From a bacterium (lineage in GTDB: Bacteria; Patescibacteriota; Microgenomatia; Woykebacterales; RBG-16-39-9b), in the NCBI GenBank assembly GCA_030704665.1, contig JAUYID010000009.1:224454-256831 (forward strand): a DNA stretch of 32,378 nucleotides, in the 5' to 3' direction. The translations under genes and the position numbers were made by a program. Of this stretch, positions 20,345 through 28,818 are shown one piece after another. The notes beneath the pieces were generated by a model. It was not told the DNA's origin. It made no database searches and saw only the letters and a program-made list of their open reading frames with translations. Positions within the stretch are counted from its first letter, which is position 1. Each line of letters starts with the position of its first letter.

Positions 20345-21304
20345 TTAAAGTTCTTCTTCCGCTTTTTGGAAATCCTCTCGGAGGCGCTCAAGAGGTTGGT
20401 TATTTCTAACGTCTGTTTCCAGTCTTGCCTCCAAATTTTCCAGAGTTTCTTCGAAGCGGTTGCGCCGAGTTTTACCTTGGGAGAGAAAGCCGAAAGCAAG
20501 AACTAGGAAGACCACCAAGAGCAAGATCAAAAGGGTGATAATAATGACGAAAATAAGTAAGAAGAGGAAGGAAATCTGTTTATCAATCGTTAGGTTGACT
20601 TTGATATCCGCCTTGAAATTTACTTCCGGGCTGCTAGTGCTACCACCACCGCTTGATGGGCAAGCACTGCCCGAACAAGCCTTTTTGACCTCAAAGCTGA
20701 GTCCCTGACTATTGACACTATCGGAAAGACCAACGCGGCTGAGGTTGGCGTAAACTGAGTTAGAGCCTATTTTGTAGCCAGAAGTGATGACAAACTGCCA
20801 TTTACCACTAGCTCCAATCTTGGCGTTATAAACTCGCGTGCCATTGAGAAAAAGGTTGACTGTTGAGCCCGGCGCACCCTGCCCGCTGACCGTGACTGAC
20901 TCCCCACTAGTTAGACTGCTACGCGAAAGAGCGATCGTCGGGGGTAAATGGATATTGCTGACCGGGGTATCAAAATGGTTGGCGAGACTGACATCTTTGA
21001 TCGTTGTCAGGGGAGTAGCCCGGCCCGCGCTGTCGGTTTGGTAAAGAGAAAAGGTATGAAGGCCGGGGTCAGAGACAATTTTTTTGCTGAAAGTTCCAGC
21101 CGAGCTAGCCTGCACTGTTCCGATGACCGAGCCACCTTCCTTGATGGTGACCAAAGCTTTGGGAGCAGCAAAACCAGAGAAGGTCGCGCTTGTCCCGGCA
21201 ACATTGGCAGTGATGGTGTTCTGCGCAGCAGAGACCGAACTTGTTGAAACAAAGAAAGAAACAAGGGCAGGGAAAACTATTAAAATAGCTTTGAATTTAG
21301 TCAA
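20345..21304 (-). CDS. Exported membrane protein with Ig-like repeats
   Basis: Signal peptide (TKFKAILIVFPALVSFF...SVSA), then two beta-sandwich modules (about ITANVAGTSATFSGFAAPKALVTIKEGGSVIGTV and IALSRSSLTSGESVTVSGQGAPGSTVNLFLNGTRVYNAKIG), a Gly/Ser linker with two Cys, one membrane segment (ISFLFLLIFVIIITLLILLLVVFLVLAFGFL) and a charged cytoplasmic tail ending AEEEL. The modules are closely similar to those of the neighbouring dockerin protein (22934-23719), but a membrane anchor replaces the dockerin. Start chosen at TTG 21304, overlapping the upstream stop and giving a clean signal peptide; GTG 21373 is an alternative with a Lys-rich extension. Probably co-transcribed with the three upstream genes. 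Confidence 0.85.
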   Translation of the reverse strand: MTKFKAILIVFPALVSFFVSTSSVSAAQNTITANVAGTSATFSGFAAPKALVTIKEGGSVIGTVQASSAGTFSKKIVSDPGLHTFSLYQTDSAGRATPLTTIKDVSLANHFDTPVSNIHLPPTIALSRSSLTSGESVTVSGQGAPGSTVNLFLNGTRVYNAKIGASGKWQFVITSGYKIGSNSVYANLSRVGLSDSVNSQGLSFEVKKACSGSACPSSGGGSTSSPEVNFKADIKVNLTIDKQISFLFLLIFVIIITLLILLLVVFLVLAFGFLSQGKTRRNRFEETLENLEARLETDVRNNQPLERLREDFQKAEEEL

Positions 21305-22928
21305 GTTCTTCTTCAGCTTCTTCAAACTCCTTTTCGACTTTGCTGAGAGTTTTTTTGTTGACCTTTTCGGCACTTAAGTCTTTTTCGACCTTTTCTTCAA
21401 GTTCGACTAGAAGTTCTTTGAGCTTGCGGCGGAAGAGGGCAAAGCGGAAAAGGATAAAGAAAGTTACTAAAAGCAAAAGCAAGATTAAAACGATGAACAA
21501 AACCAAAAGTAGCCAGCTTGGAATAGTTAAGCCGAAGATAATGTAGGCTCTTGGATCCATTTCAAAGTTGATCACTTCAGATTTTGGCGAGTTGATATTG
21601 TCCGGATTGGTCGCCAGGGCGTAAATCTCGTGCTTGCCGGCGCGCAGCAGTTCTTTGTAAGTAAATTCAAACTGACCGGTGCTATCAGCTTTGACACTAG
21701 CAATCTCCACCCCGTCCAAAAAGATCTTAACTTGATAACCAGGGAAGGAGTGCCCTTTGATGAAAAGACTGTTGGCGTAGGGGATGATGCTACCGCCCGC
21801 AGGCTGCTCAATTTTGGGGGCGGGAATATCTTTGACACTGAGATCAACACTGCCGGTTCTTTCGTTGCCCGCTTGGTCGAGGGCTTTAACAAAGACAGTG
21901 TGGGCACCGGAGGCGATCGAAGGAATTTTGTAAGGGTTTTTTACCTTGATCCAGTCTCCCGCATCAAGCCTAAGTTCATAGTGGTCAACTCCCGAAGTAG
22001 CGTCCGTGGTTGAGAAGGCAATGATCGGACGGGTCTCGGCGTCTTTTTTTGGATCAGCTTCAGGACTGAAGGCCCTTGGTGGAGTTGAGTCAATCTGAAG
22101 TCGGTAATGAGTAGTTCCGCTCCACTGACTGCTACCCTTGACCCGGACATGGAAATACCAAACCCCATCAGCCAGACCCTCGTAGGTTTTCTCTTTGCCT
22201 GAGCCTTCTGAGACTTGATCTGGGGTGGTTGATGACTTGTGGTCGAGGGAATAGCTGAACTGCGTTCCTGAACCACTCCAAGAGAGTTTGGCGGTCTTTT
22301 CTTTGTACCAGCGATCTTGGTTGGGGTGGGTGCTCGAAGTGATTTGTGGGGCGGCGGTTGGGGGTGGTTGGATAGTAAAGGTGGCTGTCCCTCGACTTCC
22401 GAGGATATTGGTTCCGGCTCCGTCGTTGGCCAAAACTTTTGAATTTGAACCAACAAAGACCTTCGCAATTCCCGGAGAGTTTCCTTTGACTGTAATTGCG
22501 CCAATGTAGCCAACTGAACCTTTAAAGCCAGGAGTGGGTAGCCCGCATTGAAAGTGTGCTGAGGTAGGGCTGTAGCTGGGTGGGCTGGGGTAGAGAATAC
22601 AGATTGAGCCACCGACAGAAAGGCCAGTGACCGTCAGATTGCTTACTCCTAAATAAACGTCATAAGTATTTGACGCTTGGCTTGTGGACACGTAAATCAA
22701 AACACTGAATTTATTACCCACGTTTTGAGTTCCCGAGGAAGGGGAAAGGAAAAGAGAGGCGCTTGCTGCTTGTACCGGTGCAGCTAGAAGAAAGATTGTA
22801 GTTGGAAGGTTAATCAGAACGATGAAAAGCAATTTGGAAAAGAGACTGAAGAGATGCAAGACGAATGACGAATGACGAATAGAATCGGTTTTTCCTTCCC
22901 TATTAATCTTAAATCTTAAATCTGACAT
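21297..22928 (-). CDS. Membrane-anchored cohesin-like surface protein
   Basis: After a signal peptide (LLFIVLINLPTTIFLLAAPVQA) comes a cohesin-like domain (SLFLSPSSGTQNVGNKFSVLIYVS ... GFKGSVGYIGAITVKGNSPGIAKVFVGSNSKVLANDGAGTNILG ... GTATFTI): the G-x-x-F-x-V opening and the VLANDGAGTNIL region are typical. Then Ig/Fn3-like modules (LSWSGSGTQFSYSLDH; IAFSTTDATSGVDHYELRLDAGDW; IKGHSFPGYQVKIFLDGVEIASV), a membrane segment (WLLLVLFIVLILLLLLVTFFILF) and a charged tail ending EEELD. Cohesins bind dockerins, which three exported neighbours carry, so this is the likely scaffold. ATG 22928 has AGGA nearby; the first 25 residues come from repeat-like DNA, so the true start is uncertain (a TTG near the signal peptide is possible). 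Confidence 0.85.
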   Translation of the reverse strand: MSDLRFKINREGKTDSIRHSSFVLHLFSLFSKLLFIVLINLPTTIFLLAAPVQAASASLFLSPSSGTQNVGNKFSVLIYVSTSQASNTYDVYLGVSNLTVTGLSVGGSICILYPSPPSYSPTSAHFQCGLPTPGFKGSVGYIGAITVKGNSPGIAKVFVGSNSKVLANDGAGTNILGSRGTATFTIQPPPTAAPQITSSTHPNQDRWYKEKTAKLSWSGSGTQFSYSLDHKSSTTPDQVSEGSGKEKTYEGLADGVWYFHVRVKGSSQWSGTTHYRLQIDSTPPRAFSPEADPKKDAETRPIIAFSTTDATSGVDHYELRLDAGDWIKVKNPYKIPSIASGAHTVFVKALDQAGNERTGSVDLSVKDIPAPKIEQPAGGSIIPYANSLFIKGHSFPGYQVKIFLDGVEIASVKADSTGQFEFTYKELLRAGKHEIYALATNPDNINSPKSEVINFEMDPRAYIIFGLTIPSWLLLVLFIVLILLLLLVTFFILFRFALFRRKLKELLVELEEKVEKDLSAEKVNKKTLSKVEKEFEEAEEELD

Positions 22929-22933
22929 CTTTT

Positions 22934-23719
22934 TTATCCTGTCCAATCAAAGAGCATGATGCTGAAGTCGATTAGACCCACTTTACCGTCGTCGTTGGTA
23001 TCGGCCGCGGCGTTGCTCGTATTCCAGTAATAAAGCAGAATCGAAAAATCAGTCAAATTGACGTGGCTGTCACAGTTTAAATCGCTGCGTTTGCAACTGG
23101 TTACGGTTAGGGTTTTGGTTGAGCTGTTGACTGAGTCACTCAAACCAGAGCGGGTTAAATAAGCATAGATTGTGTTGCTCCCGACGCTGTAGCCAGAGCT
23201 GAGGTTAAACTGCCAGTCGCTTCCGGAGGCGACGGTTCCACTAAACTTTTGGGTTCCATTCAGAAAAACGTGAATTGTTGAGCCAGCTGCCCCCCGGCCG
23301 AGAATCTTCGTCGTTTCCCCTTTGTTGATTGAGCTTTTGGAAAGGGCGATGGTCGGAGCAAGGTGAATATCGGCTACAGCAGTATTGAGATGGGCACTGG
23401 CAGTCACCCCACTGAGGCTTGTGTCCGGAGTAGTCCGGCCCGAAGTATCAGTCTGTCGTAGAGTAAAGTCGTGACTGCCGGGGTTTGTAGTGATTTGTTT
23501 ACTAAAGAGACTGCTGCCATTAGCGGTAGTAGTTCCTACGGTAGTGCCAGATTCTTTGATCGTGACTGTGGCGGAAGCTGAGGCATAGCCGGAAAAGGTT
23601 ATTGTTGTTTCCGGAACGGTTGAGGTCACGTTGACGTTGGCAGCCGCCACTGGCTTAACCAGGCTAAAAAGAAGACTGACTCCAAAAATTAAGTAAAGAA
23701 AAACTAATTTTTTGACCAT
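22934..23719 (-). CDS. Exported Ig-like protein with C-terminal dockerin
   Basis: Signal peptide MVKKLVFLYLIFGVSLLFSLVKPVAA, two beta-sandwich modules (ITFSGYASASATVTIKESGTTVGTT; IALSKSSINKGETTKILGRGAAGSTIHVFLNGTQKFSGTVA), then a type I dockerin with two calcium loops: DLNCDSHVNLTD and DTNDDGKVGLID, each followed by FSILLYYW / FSIMLFDW. It should bind the cohesin-like protein encoded immediately downstream. The start at ATG 23719 has GAGAGGAA directly upstream and overlaps the preceding gene by 16 bases. Together with 23704-24516, 21297-22928 and 20345-21304 it forms one minus-strand operon. The modules are a near-paralogue of those in 20345-21304. Confidence 0.9.
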   Translation of the reverse strand: MVKKLVFLYLIFGVSLLFSLVKPVAAANVNVTSTVPETTITFSGYASASATVTIKESGTTVGTTTANGSSLFSKQITTNPGSHDFTLRQTDTSGRTTPDTSLSGVTASAHLNTAVADIHLAPTIALSKSSINKGETTKILGRGAAGSTIHVFLNGTQKFSGTVASGSDWQFNLSSGYSVGSNTIYAYLTRSGLSDSVNSSTKTLTVTSCKRSDLNCDSHVNLTDFSILLYYWNTSNAAADTNDDGKVGLIDFSIMLFDWTG

Positions 23720-24516
23720 TTTCCTCTCAGTTTTAATAAAGCTAGAAGAACAAAGATCAAGGTTACAAAACCAGCTAGACCAAAGAGCCAAGGCCGTACC
23801 CAAAAAGAGGCGTGTTCTGTAGAGGGTAGTTTTTTGTCGGCATAAAGCAGAGTCGGAAAAGCCTGGTAAAAACCGGGACTTAAACTAGGACGAGCCAGCG
23901 AAAAAGTTTTTTCCTGCCCAGCTTTGAGAGTGAGAGATTCCAACTTAACTTCTTTGCTGGGACCGAAAAGTTTTTTTATTTCCAAAAGAAGCTGAAAATT
24001 GGTGCTTTGGGTACCTGGATTGGCTACCGAAACAGTAATCTTCTTCTCATCACCTTCAACCTTTGAAACTGAAAGCTTCTCTTCAACGCTGCCAAGGATT
24101 CTGATCGTAAAATCGACCTGCTTCGCTTCGTTGAGGCTGCCGATGAGCAGAGCTCCATAGTAGTCACCCGGACGGATTTCATCTGGTGGACTCAGCTCAA
24201 TGGTTACCAGGTCGGTTCCGAAAGGTTCAAGCAAAACTGTTTTGGGGTTGACTGAGGCAAAATCAATGCTGTGTTTGGTGAGGAGAGTAGAATTCAGAGT
24301 TTCGTTTTTAGGCAGTTGATAGCCAAGCCAAGTGAGAGTGAAAGATTTGCTTTGGGCAGTGAGGTTTCTGAGCAAGAGCTGGTTTTCTACGCTAGTAGCG
24401 ACATTGGTTTTGAGAGAAAATTCTTTCGGTTCAGTCTCAAAGCTAGCCGCCAGGGCTTTTCCAGGAAGGAAGAGGCAGATACTTGCAAAAATTGTGCTGA
24501 GCAGTAAATATTTCAT
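23704..24516 (-). CDS. Exported membrane-anchored beta-sandwich protein (DUF916/WxL-binding-like)
   Basis: Signal peptide (YLLLSTIFASICLFLPGKALA), an N-terminal beta-sandwich (FETEPKEFSLKTNVATSVENQLLLRNLTAQSKSFTLTW ... IELSPPDEIRPGDYYGALLIGS), a second beta module (KLSVSKVEGDEKKITVSVANPGTQSTNFQLLLEIKKL), then a C-terminal membrane segment (LFGLAGFVTLIFVLLALLKL) and basic tail. The arrangement resembles Gram-positive DUF916/DUF3324 proteins that hold WxL surface proteins, an analogy from domain layout only. First gene of the minus-strand surface operon, promoter at 24560-24588. ATG 24516 preferred over TTG 24525. Confidence 0.85.
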   Translation of the reverse strand: MKYLLLSTIFASICLFLPGKALAASFETEPKEFSLKTNVATSVENQLLLRNLTAQSKSFTLTWLGYQLPKNETLNSTLLTKHSIDFASVNPKTVLLEPFGTDLVTIELSPPDEIRPGDYYGALLIGSLNEAKQVDFTIRILGSVEEKLSVSKVEGDEKKITVSVANPGTQSTNFQLLLEIKKLFGPSKEVKLESLTLKAGQEKTFSLARPSLSPGFYQAFPTLLYADKKLPSTEHASFWVRPWLFGLAGFVTLIFVLLALLKLRGKWSKN

Positions 24517-24559
24517 TTTTTCCAAAGCAAAGTTAAGGCCGCTTTAGCCTCTAAATTTG

Positions 24560-24588
24560 ATTATAGACGCAAACTCTTTGAGCAGCAA
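24560..24588 (-). promoter_or_regulatory. Promoter of the cohesin/dockerin operon
   Basis: Minus strand: TTGCTG (24583-24588), 17-base spacer, consensus TATAAT (24560-24565). Back to back with the plus-strand promoter whose -35 begins only six bases away. Confidence 0.65.
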
Positions 24589-24593
24589 GGAAA

Positions 24594-24623
24594 TTGACAA
24601 AGTAAGAGAGTCTATTTGATAAT
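24594..24623 (+). promoter_or_regulatory. Promoter of the dockerin metalloprotease gene
   Basis: Consensus TTGACA (24594-24599), 18-base spacer, GATAAT (24618-24623). The ATG at 24639 lies 15 bases beyond the -10 without an SD. Confidence 0.65.
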
Positions 24624-24638
24624 TAGGGTACCTGCCTG

Positions 24639-27600
24639 ATGGAACAGCTTAACCGGCTCTCAAATTTTAAAAGCAAAAAATATTTAGGAAGTCTCTTCGC
24701 GACCCTTTTTATTCTCGTCGCTATTCCAGCAACAGTCTTTTTGTCCTTGAATGCCCGACAGACTCAAGTTCCCGCCTCTTCTTTCGTTTGCCCAAATCCT
24801 AGCTCAGAAAAAGTTGGCGAAAAACCCGATAAAGCCAAAGCTGAGATTTATCTAAAGGCGCTTCAGACAGAAACTAGTAATATCAGAGCTGAATCAAGAA
24901 AGATCGGGCTTTTGCGCAGTGAAGAGAAGATAAAACAAGATTTGTCCTTGAGAAAAAAGGATTTGGTAAAAGCAATGCAGACTTGTCCTGACAAAGCAAT
25001 TCAAGCTCTTTTTTCATCCGCAGAGGTTAAAAAGTACAAGAATCTTGCTGCTGGAAGTTTAGAAGAGTTAAGGGAATTTGAAGGTTCCCTAGAAGTACGA
25101 CATGTTGATTTTGCTGGAAAAAGTGGTAGCTCCTATGAGTATATCCTTCATACCAAGGAGAAAAAGAAAGTTACCATACATTTCGCTAACGGTATTCATG
25201 ACTTTGTCGAATCACGAACTGTGATTAAGGTAAAGGGGGCGTTTCTGGAGAATAATTTGCTTTTGGATGGAAGCAAAAAATTCAAACACGCCAATGATAT
25301 AACTGGCGGTTTTGAAGTGGTGAAACAGCCAGGAAACCCACCCGTTCTTGGCGTACAGCGTACGTTGCTAGTGAAAGGCCATTTTGCTTCAGATTTTGGT
25401 GTCGTAGATAGTTCTTTGACCATGGATAGAGTTGGTGTTATTTTTTCTAGGCTGGGAAACTTTATATATAACACTTCTTTCGGTCAGGCAGCAGTGAGTG
25501 GTGGAGTCTTGGACGGTGGCTACATGGGTCCTCCCAGTTGCCCGAATCCTTGGGATCAAAGCTTTCTGCGCACCTATCTTGACCCGAAAATTGATTTTCG
25601 GAATTACGACCGGGTTATACTTTTACTTCCTATGTCAGATTCTTGTGGGGTGGGTTATGTTTACGGCGGCAAAATGGACACTCCAACCGATGAAGGTACT
25701 TTCCCGATCTCTTTCGCCTATATTTCTTCCTTCCTTGATTTTTCGTCCCAACAAACATTTGGAACAATAGCTATTCAGCATGAGTATGGGCACGGCTTGG
25801 GCTTGGGGCACGCTGGGTTCTTTGGCTGTGCGTTGGCAAGACCCCCTAGCCCAGAATGCATACTACCCTATGAGGCTAGTGATCCGGTAGACACTATGGG
25901 GAATATTAGTTCAATGCGGTACAATAGTTTGCACCGCGAAATGCTTGGCTGGATGGGTGAGGGAAGGATGAAAGAGATAACTAGCTCAGGAACTTATACT
26001 CTCCTATCGCTGGACGATCTGTCTTTTACAGGCACCCCGCGAGCGCTAAAAATCCCGAGGGGAAATGGTCAGTATCTATACGTTGAGTATCGGCCCGACA
26101 CCCGCTTGGGCAGAGGAAATCTTTCCGACGGAATTCTTTTTCATGAAAAGAGTTCATTGGGGCCAACTAGTTTGTTGTTGGATGCAAATGATCGAATGGG
26201 TAAGGGAGTTTACGGCGAACCATTTGGTTCAGCATTGACCGGTAGCGAACCTTTTATTGACAAGTATACGGGAAGTACGGTCAGACTGCTCTCAGTATCT
26301 TCCACTGCCGTAACTGTATCCGTTGTTTTGGCAGAGACGCAACCTGAAGGAGTAGATATACTAACTAATACACAGGCCGATTGGAACAAGCCGACCGGGT
26401 ATTTGCATGCGGCAGGGCAAAAGAAAGACGTTGATTACGCTGATATTTACTACCAATTTGACCTGAAATGTACCTACGGTTCTTTCTGTGCCAATAGTTA
26501 CAACCAGTGGAACGATTGTGGTAGCTGGCCAAGAGCTTCTTTTGACATCAGCTCCGGTGCTTGCCCAAGATTTACAACTGCCGGAAACAGCGTCAATGTT
26601 CCCACTGTAGCTGGTTTTAGATACAAATATAGGGTTTATATTGTCACCACGGGTGGTAGTAAGGAATGGATCGGTGAGAGCGATGTACCTTCTTGTTCTT
26701 CAGGCACCTGTACGACCAACATTTCTTGGCCAAGAGTGACCTACAGAGTTCATCTGCAGAAAACAAGCAACTCCAATCCTGCCTGTGGGGGAGGGGATTA
26801 CAACACTGTCTCAGGATGTACTGATTTAATCACAACAGATGCCATTGGTAGCGACTCGAAAGTTACATTTCGAGGTCTACCAATCAGTACGGACTTTAAG
26901 GCAGTGGTCAAGGTGGGAGACTTCAATGGAGGAGTCCATACCGTACAGAACATTGCTAGCCTAGGTAGTTCACAGACCTACAGCAAAACTTGTACTTCAT
27001 CAGGAAATTCGTGCACGATTGGGGTGCTGAATTTCAATGGAAATGAGCCTCTGGTTTGGGCGGTGAGGGCAAATAGTACTTCTGGTCCGGTTCTGAAGGA
27101 TGCCTTGATTGGTAGGGCAGGTGCTGATGGAAGTTTCAGTGGCTCTTGGACGTGGGATTACACGGCAGTTGCCTATCCAAGTAGTTTCAGTAGTTGTTCT
27201 GCCGCCGGTTCAGAGTGTGTCAGTACAACTCTCTCCAACAATAATTCTTCCAACCAAGCGCTTTTGACTGGGGTGAAGGCAGGTGTTTCTTACAAGAGAG
27301 TAGTTTGTATACCGACCTGCTCTTCTAGCTCGAATACTTATCAGAACAACACTGTTACTTCCAGCCCAACCGTTGCGCCACTAGGTGCGGTTACTTCAGT
27401 GTGTTTGAGCGAAAATACTTTGACTAAACCAACCTTTGCTTGGGGGAGACCCTCCGGAGCTGTTTTTGAAAATCAGAATCTGGAAGTGCGTTTGGGGACT
27501 AGTAGCCCAATTTCCAACGGAGTTAGTCTGACTCAAACCAGCTTCACCAACCCAACTACATTTCTGCCCAACACTAGAATTTTCTGGAGGGTCAATACTA

Positions 27601-28256
27601 AGATTGTAGGTGGTAGTTGGATCTCCTCAGCTTTTCAGGAAGTGACGATGAATTCTTGTGGGCAGCCGGCTGGTATAGATACGCCTGGGATTGGGATAGT
27701 CGGTGATTATTACAAAAGCGTATTACCGCTGAGCACCCAGTATGCATTTTCGCGAAAGGAAGACAAGATTGACTTCAATTGGCAAACAGGCAGTCCAGAT
27801 CCAAGTCTGGACCCAGACAACTTTTCTGCACGTTATATATGGACAGCGAAATTCGAGGCTGAAATTTACCGCTTTACCCTCAAGGCAGCCGGAATAACTA
27901 GGGTCTATCTGGACTGGTCAAATGAACCGTTGATGGTAATAGTCGGTCCGATGGGTGATCCACACAATGTGAATGCAATCGCCCAAACGGCTTTAAAAAT
28001 GTCAGAGGGGATACATACAATCAGAATAGACTACTCGGAACTTAAAGATCGCGCTATTCTCAGGTTCAATTTTTTCAAAGCCAAAGAATGCTTAGACTTA
28101 GATGGTAGTAAAAAAATTGATTCTGCTGATCAGTTGCTTCTATCAAAGCACATTGGTGAGAAGGGTATTTCAGCTTACGACCTGACTCTCGATGGAGTAG
28201 TGAATTCCGCTGATCAGCTAAAACTAGCCCAAAACTACGGTCAAACATGCAGCTAA
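24639..28256 (+). CDS. Large exported metzincin protease (gametolysin-like) with PA14-like and dockerin domains
   Basis: 1205 residues. A hydrophobic N-terminal signal anchor (about 15-38) is followed by a coiled region, then a metalloprotease domain: HEYGHGLGLGH (H381, E382, H385, H391), the HExxHxxGxxH zinc signature of metzincins, with NSLHREMLGWM downstream as the Met-turn-like region. The middle (about 560-1020) has Fn3-like modules rich in Cys. Next is a PA14-like module (GDYYKSVLPLSTQYAFSRKEDKIDFNWQTGSPDPS...), often carbohydrate-binding. It ends in a dockerin with loops DLDGSKKIDSAD and DLTLDGVVNSAD. Likely a cell-surface protease docked on the cohesin-like protein encoded divergently. 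Substrate unknown; no inhibitory pro-region Cys switch was identified. Confidence 0.9.
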   Translation: MEQLNRLSNFKSKKYLGSLFATLFILVAIPATVFLSLNARQTQVPASSFVCPNPSSEKVGEKPDKAKAEIYLKALQTETSNIRAESRKIGLLRSEEKIKQDLSLRKKDLVKAMQTCPDKAIQALFSSAEVKKYKNLAAGSLEELREFEGSLEVRHVDFAGKSGSSYEYILHTKEKKKVTIHFANGIHDFVESRTVIKVKGAFLENNLLLDGSKKFKHANDITGGFEVVKQPGNPPVLGVQRTLLVKGHFASDFGVVDSSLTMDRVGVIFSRLGNFIYNTSFGQAAVSGGVLDGGYMGPPSCPNPWDQSFLRTYLDPKIDFRNYDRVILLLPMSDSCGVGYVYGGKMDTPTDEGTFPISFAYISSFLDFSSQQTFGTIAIQHEYGHGLGLGHAGFFGCALARPPSPECILPYEASDPVDTMGNISSMRYNSLHREMLGWMGEGRMKEITSSGTYTLLSLDDLSFTGTPRALKIPRGNGQYLYVEYRPDTRLGRGNLSDGILFHEKSSLGPTSLLLDANDRMGKGVYGEPFGSALTGSEPFIDKYTGSTVRLLSVSSTAVTVSVVLAETQPEGVDILTNTQADWNKPTGYLHAAGQKKDVDYADIYYQFDLKCTYGSFCANSYNQWNDCGSWPRASFDISSGACPRFTTAGNSVNVPTVAGFRYKYRVYIVTTGGSKEWIGESDVPSCSSGTCTTNISWPRVTYRVHLQKTSNSNPACGGGDYNTVSGCTDLITTDAIGSDSKVTFRGLPISTDFKAVVKVGDFNGGVHTVQNIASLGSSQTYSKTCTSSGNSCTIGVLNFNGNEPLVWAVRANSTSGPVLKDALIGRAGADGSFSGSWTWDYTAVAYPSSFSSCSAAGSECVSTTLSNNNSSNQALLTGVKAGVSYKRVVCIPTCSSSSNTYQNNTVTSSPTVAPLGAVTSVCLSENTLTKPTFAWGRPSGAVFENQNLEVRLGTSSPISNGVSLTQTSFTNPTTFLPNTRIFWRVNTKIVGGSWISSAFQEVTMNSCGQPAGIDTPGIGIVGDYYKSVLPLSTQYAFSRKEDKIDFNWQTGSPDPSLDPDNFSARYIWTAKFEAEIYRFTLKAAGITRVYLDWSNEPLMVIVGPMGDPHNVNAIAQTALKMSEGIHTIRIDYSELKDRAILRFNFFKAKECLDLDGSKKIDSADQLLLSKHIGEKGISAYDLTLDGVVNSADQLKLAQNYGQTCS

Positions 28257-28274
28257 AGATTCATATCCTATAGT

Positions 28275-28303
28275 TTGACTTTTTATCCTAATTTTGCTAT
28301 AAT
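28275..28303 (+). promoter_or_regulatory. Promoter of the third GC-rich ORFan
   Basis: TTGACT (28275-28280), 17-base spacer, consensus TATAAT (28298-28303). The spacer closely resembles that of 16906-16934. Confidence 0.8.
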
Positions 28304-28335
28304 CTCTTTAATTCAGCTAGCGCAAGGAGGAGAAA

Positions 28336-28644
28336 ATGAAGCTAGCGGCTGTTTTCACCCTCGCTTTCTTCGCTTGGTCGTGCTCGGCTGACGCTAAGTC
28401 AACGACAACCCCAGAGCCTTCTCGCACGCATTCGTTCGCTGCGGGAGGCAGTATTTCCTGGGGAGAGGCAGTCCGACTCATTCAAGACTGTAAGGTCGAA
28501 GGTGTCGGCTCCTTTCATGACGGTAGCGCCAAGCTGTGGCTCCACGATGGAACTGTTCTAACTGTTCCGGAGAGTGGAAATATCCTCAGTGTCGCCCACT
28601 CAGTTGAGGACAAGTGTGGTCAAGTTGGGGAAGTGATCGAGTGA
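28336..28644 (+). CDS. Small exported GC-rich orphan protein
   Basis: 102 residues with a signal peptide (MKLAAVFTLAFFAWSCSADA); the Cys at the end of the hydrophobic run (AWSC) could be an imperfect lipobox, giving a lipoprotein. The mature domain reads SWGEAVRLIQDCKVEGVGSFHDGSAKLWLHDGTVLTVPES and contains two more Cys. The helix-then-three-strand pattern with (D/H)G turn recalls the small extracellular domain of FtsH, an inference from appearance only. Perfect SD (AAGGAGGAG at 28324-28332), own promoter and a long hairpin 11 bases after the stop. Sits between two dockerin genes but lacks a dockerin itself. GC content matches the genes at 17025 and 17790. Confidence 0.82.
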   Translation: MKLAAVFTLAFFAWSCSADAKSTTTPEPSRTHSFAAGGSISWGEAVRLIQDCKVEGVGSFHDGSAKLWLHDGTVLTVPESGNILSVAHSVEDKCGQVGEVIE

Positions 28645-28654
28645 AAGCGAGGTG

Positions 28655-28693
28655 CTCCGCGGGCGTTCTCAACAGACAAACCCGCCCGCGGAG
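28655..28693 (+). terminator. Long GC-rich hairpin after the third ORFan
   Basis: CTCCGCGGGCG (28655-28665) pairs perfectly with CGCCCGCGGAG (28683-28693). An alternative GTTCTC/GAGAAC pairing (28664-28669/28691-28696) is possible. No T-run follows, so it may be a 3'-end stabiliser or processing signal instead of a classical terminator. Confidence 0.5.
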
Positions 28694-28776
28694 AACTCCA
28701 CTTACCTAGTCAGTTTACAAATCAACTCAGAGTGAAAACATTAAGAAAGTGTGGAAAGGTCGGGTTGGCAAGGAGG

Positions 28777-28805
28777 TTGACAGTTATTCTGATCGGAAAG
28801 ATAAT
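28777..28805 (+). promoter_or_regulatory. Promoter of the propeller-dockerin gene
   Basis: TTGACA (28777-28782), 17-base spacer, GATAAT (28800-28805). The ATG at 28819 is 13 bases past the -10 with no SD. Confidence 0.7.
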
Positions 28806-28818
28806 TTAACCACTACTA

